Assembly: GCA_028288025.1 (NCBI GenBank)
Contig: JAQBOM010000006.1
Span: 19,268-83,267, forward strand
DNA from: Mucilaginibacter sp.
GTDB lineage: Bacteria > Bacteroidota > Bacteroidia > Sphingobacteriales > Sphingobacteriaceae
DNA: 64,000 nucleotides
Direction of reading: 5' to 3'
In this document: positions 19,845 to 28,124 of the stretch, piece by piece
Numbering within the stretch: position 1 is the first letter of the stretch
Layout of the letters: the number at the start of each line of letters is the position of its first letter
The notes under the pieces: generated by a model
Seen by the model: the letters and a program-made list of their open reading frames with translations, nothing else
Told to the model about the DNA's origin: nothing
The model's database searches: none
Made by a program: the position numbers and the translations under genes

Positions 19845-20077
19845 TTTATCCGCTTTGCTGCAAACTTAGTGAAATTGGTTGATTGGTTTATCAGGTAACC
19901 TGCGCAGGTTGCTAAAAAGATTAGACGGTGTCGCACTGCGACAGGTGCGACACCTGCGACAAAAAACTGCGACAACTGCGACACTTGAATTAAGCTGACT
20001 GTAAAATCCTTCTAAGTTTTGAAAATTTCGTAAGTTTAGCCAACCCGGGCTCATTAGCCGAAAATCAAATAAATACC
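19845..20077. promoter_or_regulatory. Divergent gap with GCGACA repeats, nuoH side
   Basis: The 233-bp gap between nuoH and the divergent membrane-protein gene must contain the nuo promoter. It holds a perfect 14-bp palindrome AACCTGCGCAGGTT (19897-19910), a run of TGCGACA-type words between 19928 and 19986 with GTCGCAC/GTGCGAC complements, and a degenerate copy of the TTACGAAGTTTT word (about 20007-20040). I could not find a convincing TAnnTTTG box on the nuoH strand. Confidence 0.5.
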
Positions 20078-21211
20078 TTGTCAAATCGCATATCTGAAAT
20101 AAGCCGCCCATTGCATCCTGAGGAAATAAACACCTGGATACTCAAGATCACTTGCATTTTCTGGTTATTTGCAAAGTTGATCGGCTGGAGGGTTTGGACG
20201 ACTTACAGGCTGTTTCCGACAGCCCCTGTTTTTGAAAGCCTGGATCGTATCCCGCCGGCAGTGCATCTCGTTTTACTTTTATTGCAGGTGTTATTCATCG
20301 TGCTGCTTCTTTTTCCGATGAAAAACAAGATTATACTGATCGGTTTATTAACGGCCGAGATATTTTCTTGTATTCTTGATCAAAGCAGGCTGCAGCCTTA
20401 CGAATATCAATATATCTTTATTGTCCTTGTTTTTTTTGTAAATATGAACAGCCGCAAGGTGATACCTGTTGCTGTTATATTTATTTTAGCCACCACCTAT
20501 TTCTATAGCGGGTTTAGTAAGCTCAATGAAGGTTTCGTTCAGGTAATGTGGGTAAAAGCGATACTGAATTCGTTTTTTAAACTTTCCCCACAAGTTGCCG
20601 GCATGCGTTGGCTATATTATAGTGGTTATTTTGCTGGCGTAATTGAGCTGGTTGCCGGACTGGGCTTATTATTTCCACGAGTGCAAAAAACAGCAGCGAT
20701 GGTTTTAATTTTAATGCACCTGTTTATCCTGATATTATTAGGCCCGCTTGGGTTAAGATACAACAAAATTGTATGGCCGTGGAATGTGGCAATGATCCTC
20801 TATTTATATACACTTTTTCTAAGGAAGAATGAGGACACATTTGCCTTCTCGCCAATCTTCACCGGGTGGAACAAATTGGTATTTATTGCATGGGGTATTT
20901 TACCAGCTTTAAATTTTATTGGCTGCTGGGATTATTATTTATCATCCAGCATATATTCCGGCAGGACGCCTAAAATGACAATTTGCATCAGTGACACCAG
21001 CAAATGCAGGAAATTAAGAGGTTTTTTTCAATATAATAGCCTGAACAATTGTAGGGGTAGCGCAACGATCAATATTCAGCATTGGGCTTTGACGGAAATG
21101 AATTCCGCACCATATAGCGAGATAAGGGCCTACAAAATATTGCAAACAAAACTGGAGAAAGAATACCCGGCGAGCGGATTGAGCTTCTATATTAATGACC
21201 GCAAACACTAA
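20078..21211 (+). CDS. Multi-pass membrane protein of unknown function
   Basis: Protein of 377 residues with about eight to nine hydrophobic helices over residues 20-300 and a soluble C-terminal tail of about 90 residues. The only in-frame start before the first helix is TTG at 20078. The helix pattern and small-residue loops resemble HTTM/DoxX-like membrane proteins, but I see no catalytic motif and do not name a function. The tail has several Cys (ICISDTSKCRK, NNCRG). It is divergent from nuoH and convergent with murI, only 15 bp apart. Confidence 0.7.
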   Translation: MSNRISEISRPLHPEEINTWILKITCIFWLFAKLIGWRVWTTYRLFPTAPVFESLDRIPPAVHLVLLLLQVLFIVLLLFPMKNKIILIGLLTAEIFSCILDQSRLQPYEYQYIFIVLVFFVNMNSRKVIPVAVIFILATTYFYSGFSKLNEGFVQVMWVKAILNSFFKLSPQVAGMRWLYYSGYFAGVIELVAGLGLLFPRVQKTAAMVLILMHLFILILLGPLGLRYNKIVWPWNVAMILYLYTLFLRKNEDTFAFSPIFTGWNKLVFIAWGILPALNFIGCWDYYLSSSIYSGRTPKMTICISDTSKCRKLRGFFQYNSLNNCRGSATINIQHWALTEMNSAPYSEIRAYKILQTKLEKEYPASGLSFYINDRKH

Positions 21212-21226
21212 ATATGCTTGTATCGG

Positions 21227-22060
21227 CTAACATTTGATTTCAGCAAATGCTGACTTTACAGGAGCGGGGAAAAATAATTTAGCATAATGGTCAAAATCTG
21301 CAGTATCGTCTGTGGTGGTAAAAAAATGCTGTGCGTCGGCACGGCTTAGATTATTTTCAATTTCAGAGTGGCGGTGCAAGTAGTCAACCAGGCTTTCGGC
21401 AACTATTTCACCCTGCGATACGATTTTAATATGTTCCGGCAAGTGTTGCCGTATCTTTTTTATTAACAGCGGGTAATGGGTGCAACCAAGTAGCAATGTA
21501 TCGATATCCGGCGATTGTGACAAAAGTTGGTCGAGATACTTTTCGACGAAATAGTCAGCCCCCGGCTTGTCATATTCACCATTCTCTATTAACGGCACCC
21601 AAAGCGGGCAAGCCTGCTGGTAAACTTTTATATCCGGAAAAAAATGTGCGATCTCAATCACGTACGAGCCGGATTGAACGGTTCCTTTTGTACCCAACAC
21701 CCCTATCTGGTTTGTTTTGGTATAGTTGCCGATCACTTCGGCGGTAGGCCGGATCACACCGAGCACCCTTTTTGAAGGATCGAGATTTGGAAGGTCATGC
21801 TGCTGTATAGTGCGCAGTGCTTTGGCCGATGCAGTATTGCAAGCGAGTATAATTAGCGGGCAACCTTCTTTAAAAAGCCATTGCACACATTCCCAGGTAT
21901 ATTGGTGAATGGTCTGAAATGACCGGTTGCCGTAAGGTGCACGCGCAGTATCCCCTAAATAGATATAATCATACCCCGGAAGTTTCTCGGCTATCGACTT
22001 GAAAACGGTGAGCCCGCCATACCCTGAATCAAATATTCCAATCGGTTTATTTTTTACCAT
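21227..22060 (-). CDS. murI: Glutamate racemase
   Basis: Cofactor-independent racemase making D-glutamate for peptidoglycan, cytosolic, 277 residues from the ATG at 22060. The longer frame to 22105 would run through the terminator of the upstream ompH gene. N-terminal IGIFDSGYGGLTV, the first catalytic Cys in ACNTASA and the second in GCTHYPLL are all intact, as are the acid/base companions. The 15-bp gap on the far side faces a convergent membrane gene. Confidence 0.95.
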   Translation of the reverse strand: MVKNKPIGIFDSGYGGLTVFKSIAEKLPGYDYIYLGDTARAPYGNRSFQTIHQYTWECVQWLFKEGCPLIILACNTASAKALRTIQQHDLPNLDPSKRVLGVIRPTAEVIGNYTKTNQIGVLGTKGTVQSGSYVIEIAHFFPDIKVYQQACPLWVPLIENGEYDKPGADYFVEKYLDQLLSQSPDIDTLLLGCTHYPLLIKKIRQHLPEHIKIVSQGEIVAESLVDYLHRHSEIENNLSRADAQHFFTTTDDTADFDHYAKLFFPAPVKSAFAEIKC

Positions 22061-22071
22061 TGAACAAAAAT

Positions 22072-22102
22072 AAAAAAAGCGCCCATTAATTGTGGACGCT
22101 TT
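22072..22102 (-). terminator. Terminator of the uppS-bamA-ompH operon
   Basis: AAAGCG (22076-22081) pairs with CGCTTT (22097-22102), with two further G-C pairs inside. On the minus strand the stem is followed by a run of U. It lies just after the second ompH gene. Confidence 0.7.
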
Positions 22103-22123
22103 CAAATAAGATCGTGTAGAATT

Positions 22124-22636
22124 TTATTTAATACCTAATTTGGTTTTAACAGGCACCATCATATCATCGCCTTCAGGAGATACGATTAATTGTATTTGAG
22201 CCGAATTGAATACGTAAGTATAACCTTTTTCTTTAGCCACGGCGCTAATTGCGGCGCGGGCCTTATCTGATAAAGGTTTTACCAATTCATTTGATTTGGC
22301 ATCTACTTTTTGCTGTGCATCGGCCTGGTAATCCTGTATGCGTTTTTGAAGGTCCTGCAATTCGGCTTGTTTCGCAGAACGAACAGCATCAGTCATAGTT
22401 GTACTGTTTTTCTGAAATTCCTGGCCTTTGGCCTGTAACTCGTTATTTAATAATGTAAGCTGATCAATAAATTGCTTCTGATAGATATCCATCTGCGATT
22501 TAACTGTTTTAGCTTCGGGCATCTGGCCAATCAACGCATCGAAATTAATATAGCCAATTTTTGATTGTGCCTTGGCAAAGTTGCCTACAAATAACATGCT
22601 CAATGCAACTAAAGCAACTTTAAATACTTTTTTCAT
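22124..22636 (-). CDS. OmpH/Skp family periplasmic chaperone (second copy)
   Basis: Protein of 170 residues with a signal peptide (MKKVFKVALVALSMLFVGNFAKAQ) and the Skp pattern: a short beta segment (KIGYINFDALIGQMPEAK), a long coiled-coil rich in Gln and Lys (residues about 45-120), and a returning segment with YVFNSAQ. The family holds outer-membrane proteins soluble on their way to BamA. It is the fourth gene of the uppS-bamA-ompH-ompH operon. The paralogue immediately upstream is about the same size but diverged. Confidence 0.9.
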   Translation of the reverse strand: MKKVFKVALVALSMLFVGNFAKAQSKIGYINFDALIGQMPEAKTVKSQMDIYQKQFIDQLTLLNNELQAKGQEFQKNSTTMTDAVRSAKQAELQDLQKRIQDYQADAQQKVDAKSNELVKPLSDKARAAISAVAKEKGYTYVFNSAQIQLIVSPEGDDMMVPVKTKLGIK

Positions 22637-22687
22637 TTTTTGTTTGTTCTGTGTTTAAAAATAATGGGATTTATATAATTAAAAAAT

Positions 22688-23218
22688 TTATTTTGCAAAT
22701 GTACCTGGTTTCAACCCCAGTCGGGTTAATACGTCGGCGCTTTTATCATAACGCGGGTTAGCATATAACATAATTACTTCGCTGTTCTTATCAAAAATCA
22801 TATCCAGGTTCTCGTTTTCCGCAACGGCCTGTATAGCCTTTGCCAGCTTGTCCTGTATGGGTTTTATCGCCGAAGTACTGCGTTGGGCCAATTCGCCGTC
22901 GGGTCCGAATTTCTGCCGCTGAAACTCCTTAGCCGTTTTCTCCTTATCTGCGATTTCGGCTTCACGGCGCTTTTTCATATCTGCGGTCATCAATACCTGG
23001 TCGGCCTGGAAAGCTTTGTACAACCGGTCAATTTCCTGGTACCGCTGATCCACTTCTTTTTGCCATTGGGCGGATAACACATTTAGCTGCTTTTGTGCTG
23101 AAAGATACTCAGGCATATGTTTTAATATATAATCGGAATCTACGTACGCAAAACGCTGGGCAAACGCTGCCGTGAGCGATATAAACGTAAAACCAAGTAT
23201 TAAAAGTATCCTCTTCAT
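22688..23218 (-). CDS. OmpH/Skp family periplasmic chaperone (first copy)
   Basis: Protein of 176 residues with signal peptide MKRILLILGFTFISLTAAFA followed by QRFAYVDSDYILKHMPEY, the usual OmpH start, then a charged coiled coil (residues about 45-110) and MIFDKNSEVIMLYA near the end. It is expected to form trimers that chaperone outer-membrane proteins. It lies 17 bp behind bamA and 51 bp before the second copy. Confidence 0.92.
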   Translation of the reverse strand: MKRILLILGFTFISLTAAFAQRFAYVDSDYILKHMPEYLSAQKQLNVLSAQWQKEVDQRYQEIDRLYKAFQADQVLMTADMKKRREAEIADKEKTAKEFQRQKFGPDGELAQRSTSAIKPIQDKLAKAIQAVAENENLDMIFDKNSEVIMLYANPRYDKSADVLTRLGLKPGTFAK

Positions 23219-23235
23219 TACAATTTCGTTACCAA

Positions 23236-25791
23236 TTAATTAAATCCGCCGGTTAAGCTTTGCGCGATTGAAAAATGGAACTGGCCTCTGTTAGCGTTTG
23301 GAATTCCCGGAATTGCATCAAATCCATATCCGTAGTCAAGCCCAAGCAAACCAAAAATAGGTAAAAATATCCTTGCACCTACACCTACCGAACGTTTAAC
23401 GTTAAACGGATCAAATTTATTAAAACTATTCCAAACATTACCGCCTTCCGCAAATGTTAGCAAAAATATGGTAGCCGACTGGCTTTGGATAACCGGGTGA
23501 CGAAGCTCGAAAGTATATTTATTATAAATGGTACTGCCAGGATTGGTATCAACCGTATAATTTGTTCCGGCTGGGATAATCGAAAAATTCTGGTACCCCC
23601 GTAAACCGATTATATCGCTTCCCTGTAAAAACTGGTAGCTTTGCATACCGTCGCCACCTAATTTAAACCTTTCAAAAGGCGATGCACCAACTTCTGAATT
23701 GTACTGGCCCAGGAATCCAAAACGAACCTGCGACATCAGCACCAGTTTACCGGTTATCCGCTGAAACCATTGCGCATCATACTTAAACTTATAGTATTCA
23801 ACAAAATGATACCTCTCCTCGGGAGTAGCGATCTTGTAATTTATATTATTGAACATTGAATACGGCGGAGTACCCTGTACGGTAAATTTAATATTTGACC
23901 CCGAGGTAGGATAAATTGGCACATCAAGCGAGTTACGGCTTAATTCCTGCGTTAACTTGATGTTATATGATGTACCATTTTGGAATAAATAACCGGTGTA
24001 GTTATCCAGGTTATAGTGGTCAACATTCAATGAATAATTTAACTGAAAAAAGTTATCCGGCCAATTTAAACGCTTACCCAAAGTAACGCCTACACCATTT
24101 ATCCGTAATTTATTATACAACGGGCTAGTTGTAGGGTAATATTGGCCTGTTGAGCTTAATTGGGTATAGGCAGATAATGCAAAATAAATAGGCTTCTTGC
24201 CTCCCAGCCATGGATCCGAAAACGTAAATGAAAAATTCTGATACGTCCGGCCGCTCGACTGACCCCTCAGGCTTAGTTTTTGACCATCGCCTTTTGGCAA
24301 AGGTTTATAAGCTTTAAGATTAAAAATGTTTCTTAACGCAAAGTTGTTAAATGTCAATCCTAATGTACCCACCAGCTGCCCGCCGCCAAAACCGCCCGAT
24401 AGCTCAATCTGATCCGAAGGTTTTTCAACAACATTATAAACAATATCAACTGTACCATCCTGCGGATTGATGTTGGTTGGCTTAGGTTCGGTTTTTTGTT
24501 CATCAAAATTACCCAACTGTCCAATTTCGCGGGTACTGCGAATCAATAATTCCTTGTTGAATTTCTGGCCCGGCTTTGTCCTGATCTCACGCATAACCAC
24601 TTTATCGTTGGTTACATCATTACCTTTAAGGATGACCCGGTTTATAGTGTATTGCGGCCCTTCATATACCCTGATATCTATATCGACGGTATCGTTATAT
24701 ATTTTCGTTTGAACAGGATCAGCATTATAGGTTAAATAGCCGTCATTTAAGTAAAATGACGAAACATCATCATTATTCGGCGTAGGCCCGGTTAAACGTT
24801 TGCCTAATTCTTCTTCGCTAAAAATATCGCCTTTTTTAATTTTTAATATTTTAGCAAGGATTTCGGTAGGATATTTGGCATTTCCCGACCATTTTAGGTT
24901 ACCAAAATAATATTTATGGCCCTCAAATAATTTGATCTTTACACCAACGGTGTTTTCGCCGGTTTTAAAAACGGTATCGCTTAACAATTCAGCGTCGCGA
25001 TAGCCTTTAGCCTGCATCTTTGTAATGAGGTTTTGCTTATCCTCATCATATTTATCCTGCTTGAATTTCCTCGATCCGAATATATTATAAAACTTCCGGG
25101 TCCGCGTTTTCGATAAATAACCGTTCAGCTTTTTTTGCGAAAAATCCTTATTTCCCTCAAACGTGACCGAGGTGATCATTACTTTTTTCTTCTTGTCAAC
25201 TACAACATCCAATAGTACGCTGTTTGCATCTCCCGGGTCTTTCCGCTGTTTAATGGTAACGGTTGCATTTAAAAAGCCCTTTTCATTAAAATGTTTTTTG
25301 ATGATCGCGGTGGTGGTACTTAACAGGTTCTCATTTACAATTTTCCCGGTTTTGTCCGACAATTTTTTCTGAACATCCTCTACTTCACCCTTCCGGATGC
25401 CTGTTATGTGCAAACGCGATAAACGGGGGCGTTCGACTACGGCAATTTCGAGATAGATCGTATCCAGGTTTATTTTGGTGATATTCAATTGTACATCATC
25501 AAACAGGCCCTGGCCATATAAATTTTTAACCACATTGGCATTCGCTTCGCCGGGTAAATTGATCTTATCGCCCTTATTTAGTTTCGATATCGTCAGCAAA
25601 ACGTCCTTGTCGAGGTTTTTGGTACCTTTAATGGTAACCCCGCCAATGATATAATCCTTCGGTTCGAGGTAGCTCAAACTATCGGGCGGCAACGACGATT
25701 TTAACAGAGAACTTCTCGGTTGGTTGCTCACCTGGGCCCAAACTGCGGAACTTATTACAGAGAAAAGAATAGCAAAAAGTAATTTATTCAT
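23236..25791 (-). CDS. bamA: Outer membrane assembly factor BamA
   Basis: Omp85-family outer-membrane protein of 851 residues that inserts beta-barrel proteins. After the signal peptide come POTRA domains over residues about 45-430 (repeated VxFEGN and LKGNDVTND-like starts; for example VTFEGNKDFSQKKLN). The 16-strand barrel fills the rest and ends with a GYGFDAIPG/GQFHFSIAQ-type C-terminus. The barrel hairpin LRGYQNFSIIPAG resembles the loop-6 VRGF motif region. It sits between uppS and two Skp-like chaperones, a conserved Bacteroidota arrangement. Confidence 0.95.
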   Translation of the reverse strand: MNKLLFAILFSVISSAVWAQVSNQPRSSLLKSSLPPDSLSYLEPKDYIIGGVTIKGTKNLDKDVLLTISKLNKGDKINLPGEANANVVKNLYGQGLFDDVQLNITKINLDTIYLEIAVVERPRLSRLHITGIRKGEVEDVQKKLSDKTGKIVNENLLSTTTAIIKKHFNEKGFLNATVTIKQRKDPGDANSVLLDVVVDKKKKVMITSVTFEGNKDFSQKKLNGYLSKTRTRKFYNIFGSRKFKQDKYDEDKQNLITKMQAKGYRDAELLSDTVFKTGENTVGVKIKLFEGHKYYFGNLKWSGNAKYPTEILAKILKIKKGDIFSEEELGKRLTGPTPNNDDVSSFYLNDGYLTYNADPVQTKIYNDTVDIDIRVYEGPQYTINRVILKGNDVTNDKVVMREIRTKPGQKFNKELLIRSTREIGQLGNFDEQKTEPKPTNINPQDGTVDIVYNVVEKPSDQIELSGGFGGGQLVGTLGLTFNNFALRNIFNLKAYKPLPKGDGQKLSLRGQSSGRTYQNFSFTFSDPWLGGKKPIYFALSAYTQLSSTGQYYPTTSPLYNKLRINGVGVTLGKRLNWPDNFFQLNYSLNVDHYNLDNYTGYLFQNGTSYNIKLTQELSRNSLDVPIYPTSGSNIKFTVQGTPPYSMFNNINYKIATPEERYHFVEYYKFKYDAQWFQRITGKLVLMSQVRFGFLGQYNSEVGASPFERFKLGGDGMQSYQFLQGSDIIGLRGYQNFSIIPAGTNYTVDTNPGSTIYNKYTFELRHPVIQSQSATIFLLTFAEGGNVWNSFNKFDPFNVKRSVGVGARIFLPIFGLLGLDYGYGFDAIPGIPNANRGQFHFSIAQSLTGGFN

Positions 25792-25854
25792 TCGAATATT
25801 TTAGTGGGCTAAAAATAATTTATACAGTTGTTAAAAAGTGTTAAAAGTGAAAAT

Positions 25855-26604
25855 TTAGTTGACCTGCTCGCTGGTCATACCAAAACGGCGCTCCCGTTTC
25901 TGATAATCAAGGATAGCGGCATACAAATCTTCTTTTCGGAAATCGGGCCATAATTTGGGTGTGAAGTATAACTCAGCATACGCAATTTGCCAGAGCAGGT
26001 AGTTACTTATCCGGTACTCGCCGCTCGTTCTGATCAGCAATTCGGGGTTAGGCATGCCGGTGGTGTATAAATTGTCTTCAAAAGTTTCTTCATCAATATC
26101 ATCCGTTTTTAATTCTCCGTTCTGCACTTTACCGGCTATCTTTTTTACAGCCTGCAAAATTTCGCGCCTCGAACTATAGCTTAACGCTAAAGTGAGCACC
26201 AGGCCGGTGTTTGCCGCTGTTTTATTGATAGCGCTCATTAGCTCATCGCGGCATTTTTCGGGAAGCATATCCAGGTCGCCGATAGCCTTTAAACATACGT
26301 TATTTTTCATTAACCGGTCAATCTCTTTATGAATGGTGCTAACCATCAGCTCCATAATAGCCATCACTTCTAATTTTGGCCGGTTCCAGTTTTCAGAAGA
26401 AAAAGTGTACAAGGTTAAATAACCTATGCCGATCTCAGCAGCCCCTTCAACAACATCCCTAACTGACAGCACACCGTTATGATGACCGAATATTCTCAAT
26501 TTGCCTTTATCTTTTGCCCACCGCCCGTTACCGTCCATAATAATGGCGATATGTTTCGGCAATTTTAACAGATCAATCTTATCCTTATATCCCATCTTGT
26601 TCAT
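25855..26604 (-). CDS. uppS: Isoprenyl (undecaprenyl) diphosphate synthase
   Basis: Cis-prenyltransferase of 249 residues that makes the C55 lipid carrier for peptidoglycan and O-antigen. The catalytic Asp24 lies in IIMDGNGRWA. The SSENWNRP motif follows mid-protein, and RTSGEYRISNYLLWQ and YTPKLWPDF-like sequence (YFTPKLWPDF) close the active site. It is the first gene of the operon with bamA, 63 bp away. A TACCTTTG box about 130 bp upstream is the best promoter candidate. Confidence 0.95.
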   Translation of the reverse strand: MNKMGYKDKIDLLKLPKHIAIIMDGNGRWAKDKGKLRIFGHHNGVLSVRDVVEGAAEIGIGYLTLYTFSSENWNRPKLEVMAIMELMVSTIHKEIDRLMKNNVCLKAIGDLDMLPEKCRDELMSAINKTAANTGLVLTLALSYSSRREILQAVKKIAGKVQNGELKTDDIDEETFEDNLYTTGMPNPELLIRTSGEYRISNYLLWQIAYAELYFTPKLWPDFRKEDLYAAILDYQKRERRFGMTSEQVN

Positions 26605-27070
26605 TGGTCCGCCGGTTCATTAAGTGGTTGGTTACGCACCTTATTAACTAATGATACCGTATTTTCCCCATCCACGCCTGTTAAAAAGCCGCCGTGTCTG
26701 GTAAATCATCAAAATTCAGTTGATTTTTTCAGGGGACAAAGGTAAAACTTAATTGCGTTTTTTTTAGTATGCCGGGGATAAAAGAAAATGGAGGTTTCAA
26801 GAAAGAGATTAGAGAGCGGAGATTAGCGTTGGTTAAGCTACTTTATACCTTATTCTACATAACTCAATAATTTTAGTTGCACCGAGAGTGCGTAAAATAA
26901 AATCAGGACTGTATCATTTAGTGAAAGAGATACACTTGATACAGGTGATACAGTTTGATACACTGACAAAACATTGTCACCGTTTTAAATATCACCCATG
27001 CATTCTTCTATGACTAAGTTATTATTGTCGAAATAGGCGTTATTTTAAACTAATCTCTAACATCCAACCT
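26605..27070. other. 466-bp gap with promoter and three repeat words
   Basis: No gene is visible. From left to right it has TTCATTAG-type words (26605-26635), the uppS promoter candidate (26737-26744), GAGATTAGAG words (26802-26826), three GATACA words spaced 9-10 nt (26928-26963), and the complement arm CTAATCTCTAA...CCTCTAATC (27050-27090), which runs into the 3' end of rlmB. The GAGATTAG arms are inverted and 223 bp apart. Confidence 0.6.
26737..26744 (-). promoter_or_regulatory. Candidate uppS promoter, -7 box TACCTTTG
   Basis: On the minus strand 26744-26737 reads TACCTTTG, a full match to the Bacteroidota TAnnTTTG box. It predicts a start of transcription near 26730 and a leader of about 125 nt. 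No clear -33 TTTG is present. Confidence 0.4.
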
Positions 27071-27841
27071 CTAATCTCCAATCACCAACCGCTGTCTCAC
27101 CGCTTCGTAAATGATAATACCCGTAGCGACCGAAACATTCAGCGACTCTATTTCGCCATACATAGGTATTTTAGTCAGGTGGTCGGCAATGCGTATCAGT
27201 TCGTTTCGCACACCGTCTTCTTCCGATCCCATAATAATGGCTGTCGGCACGGTATAGTCAGGCGCGTATATATCGTCTGTTGTTTTTTCGGTGCAGCATA
27301 CCAGTTGCAGGCCCGACTCCTGGAGAAATTTAACCGTTTGTACAAAATTGTCATGACGGCAAACGGGTATTTTATATAAAGCGCCCGCCGAAGTTTTTAT
27401 AGCGTCCGGATTTATTTGAGCCGAACCCTTTGCGGGGATGACGATCGCGTGTACACCGGCACATTCGGCTGAACGGGCGATGGCGCCCATATTGCGTACA
27501 TCGGTAATTGCATCCAGCACCAGTATCAACGGCACCTTTCCGGTTTCAAACAGCTGCGGGATGATATCTTCAATTTTCTGATAAACGATAGGTGAAATAA
27601 ACGCGACAGCACCCTGGTGATTTTTAGGTGTCAGCCGGTTAAGCTTTTCGACCGGAACTTGCTGAGCAGTAATGCCGTATTCATTCAGGAGCGCTTTAAG
27701 CTCATTTAACAGGCCGCCTCCTATCCCCCGCTGCAGGTAAAGTGCCTCAATTTCTTTACCCGAACGTATGGCTTCGACCACCGCCCGAATGCCAAAAACC
27801 ATTTGATTACTTTCACGTACCGGCCTGGAATTATAAGTCAT
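27071..27841 (-). CDS. rlmB: 23S rRNA (guanosine-2'-O)-methyltransferase, TrmH/SpoU family
   Basis: SPOUT methyltransferase of 256 residues expected to modify G2251 of 23S rRNA using S-adenosylmethionine. The N-terminal substrate-binding domain starts QMVFGIRAVVEAIRSGKEI. The knot motifs are LDAITDVRNMGAIARSA, IMGSEEDGV and LNVSVATGIIIYEAVRQR. The last residues (LVIGD) and the stop codon are encoded by a repeat arm, so the C-terminus may have been reshaped by the repeat. It is transcribed leftward, alone or with genes to the right of 27841 excluded by the divergent dnaB. Confidence 0.92.
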   Translation of the reverse strand: MTYNSRPVRESNQMVFGIRAVVEAIRSGKEIEALYLQRGIGGGLLNELKALLNEYGITAQQVPVEKLNRLTPKNHQGAVAFISPIVYQKIEDIIPQLFETGKVPLILVLDAITDVRNMGAIARSAECAGVHAIVIPAKGSAQINPDAIKTSAGALYKIPVCRHDNFVQTVKFLQESGLQLVCCTEKTTDDIYAPDYTVPTAIIMGSEEDGVRNELIRIADHLTKIPMYGEIESLNVSVATGIIIYEAVRQRLVIGD

Positions 27842-28109
27842 TTTTTATGATTAATAAGAAGGCAAAAGTAGCCATATTAATTGATTTTGCACTTATTGAA
27901 CCGAAGCGGCGTTTTGGTTTTTTGTAAATAATTAACATTTGAAATGTTTATGCACATGGCATTAAATCGTTGACCATCAATAGCAATTTAAAAGTACTAA
28001 CAATTTACTCACACCCGCTGTTAATTGCCGCCTTACAAATTTGCATGTGTTTTAACGATTTATTTCACGTTTAATATCCGAATGTTAGTTAAGCGGAACA
28101 TCTTTTGTA

Positions 28110-28117
28110 TATTTTTG
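28110..28117 (+). promoter_or_regulatory. Candidate dnaB promoter, box TATTTTTG
   Basis: TATTTTTG matches TAnnTTTG and ends 7 nt before the dnaB ATG, so the message would be almost leaderless if this box is used. The gap 27842-28124 otherwise shows no gene. Confidence 0.3.
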
Positions 28118-28124
28118 TTGTCCC

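Noticed and set aside
22061..22105. Upstream extension of murI to 22105
   Set aside because: The extra 15 residues are encoded by the terminator of the preceding ompH operon; the conserved racemase N-terminus starts at 22060.
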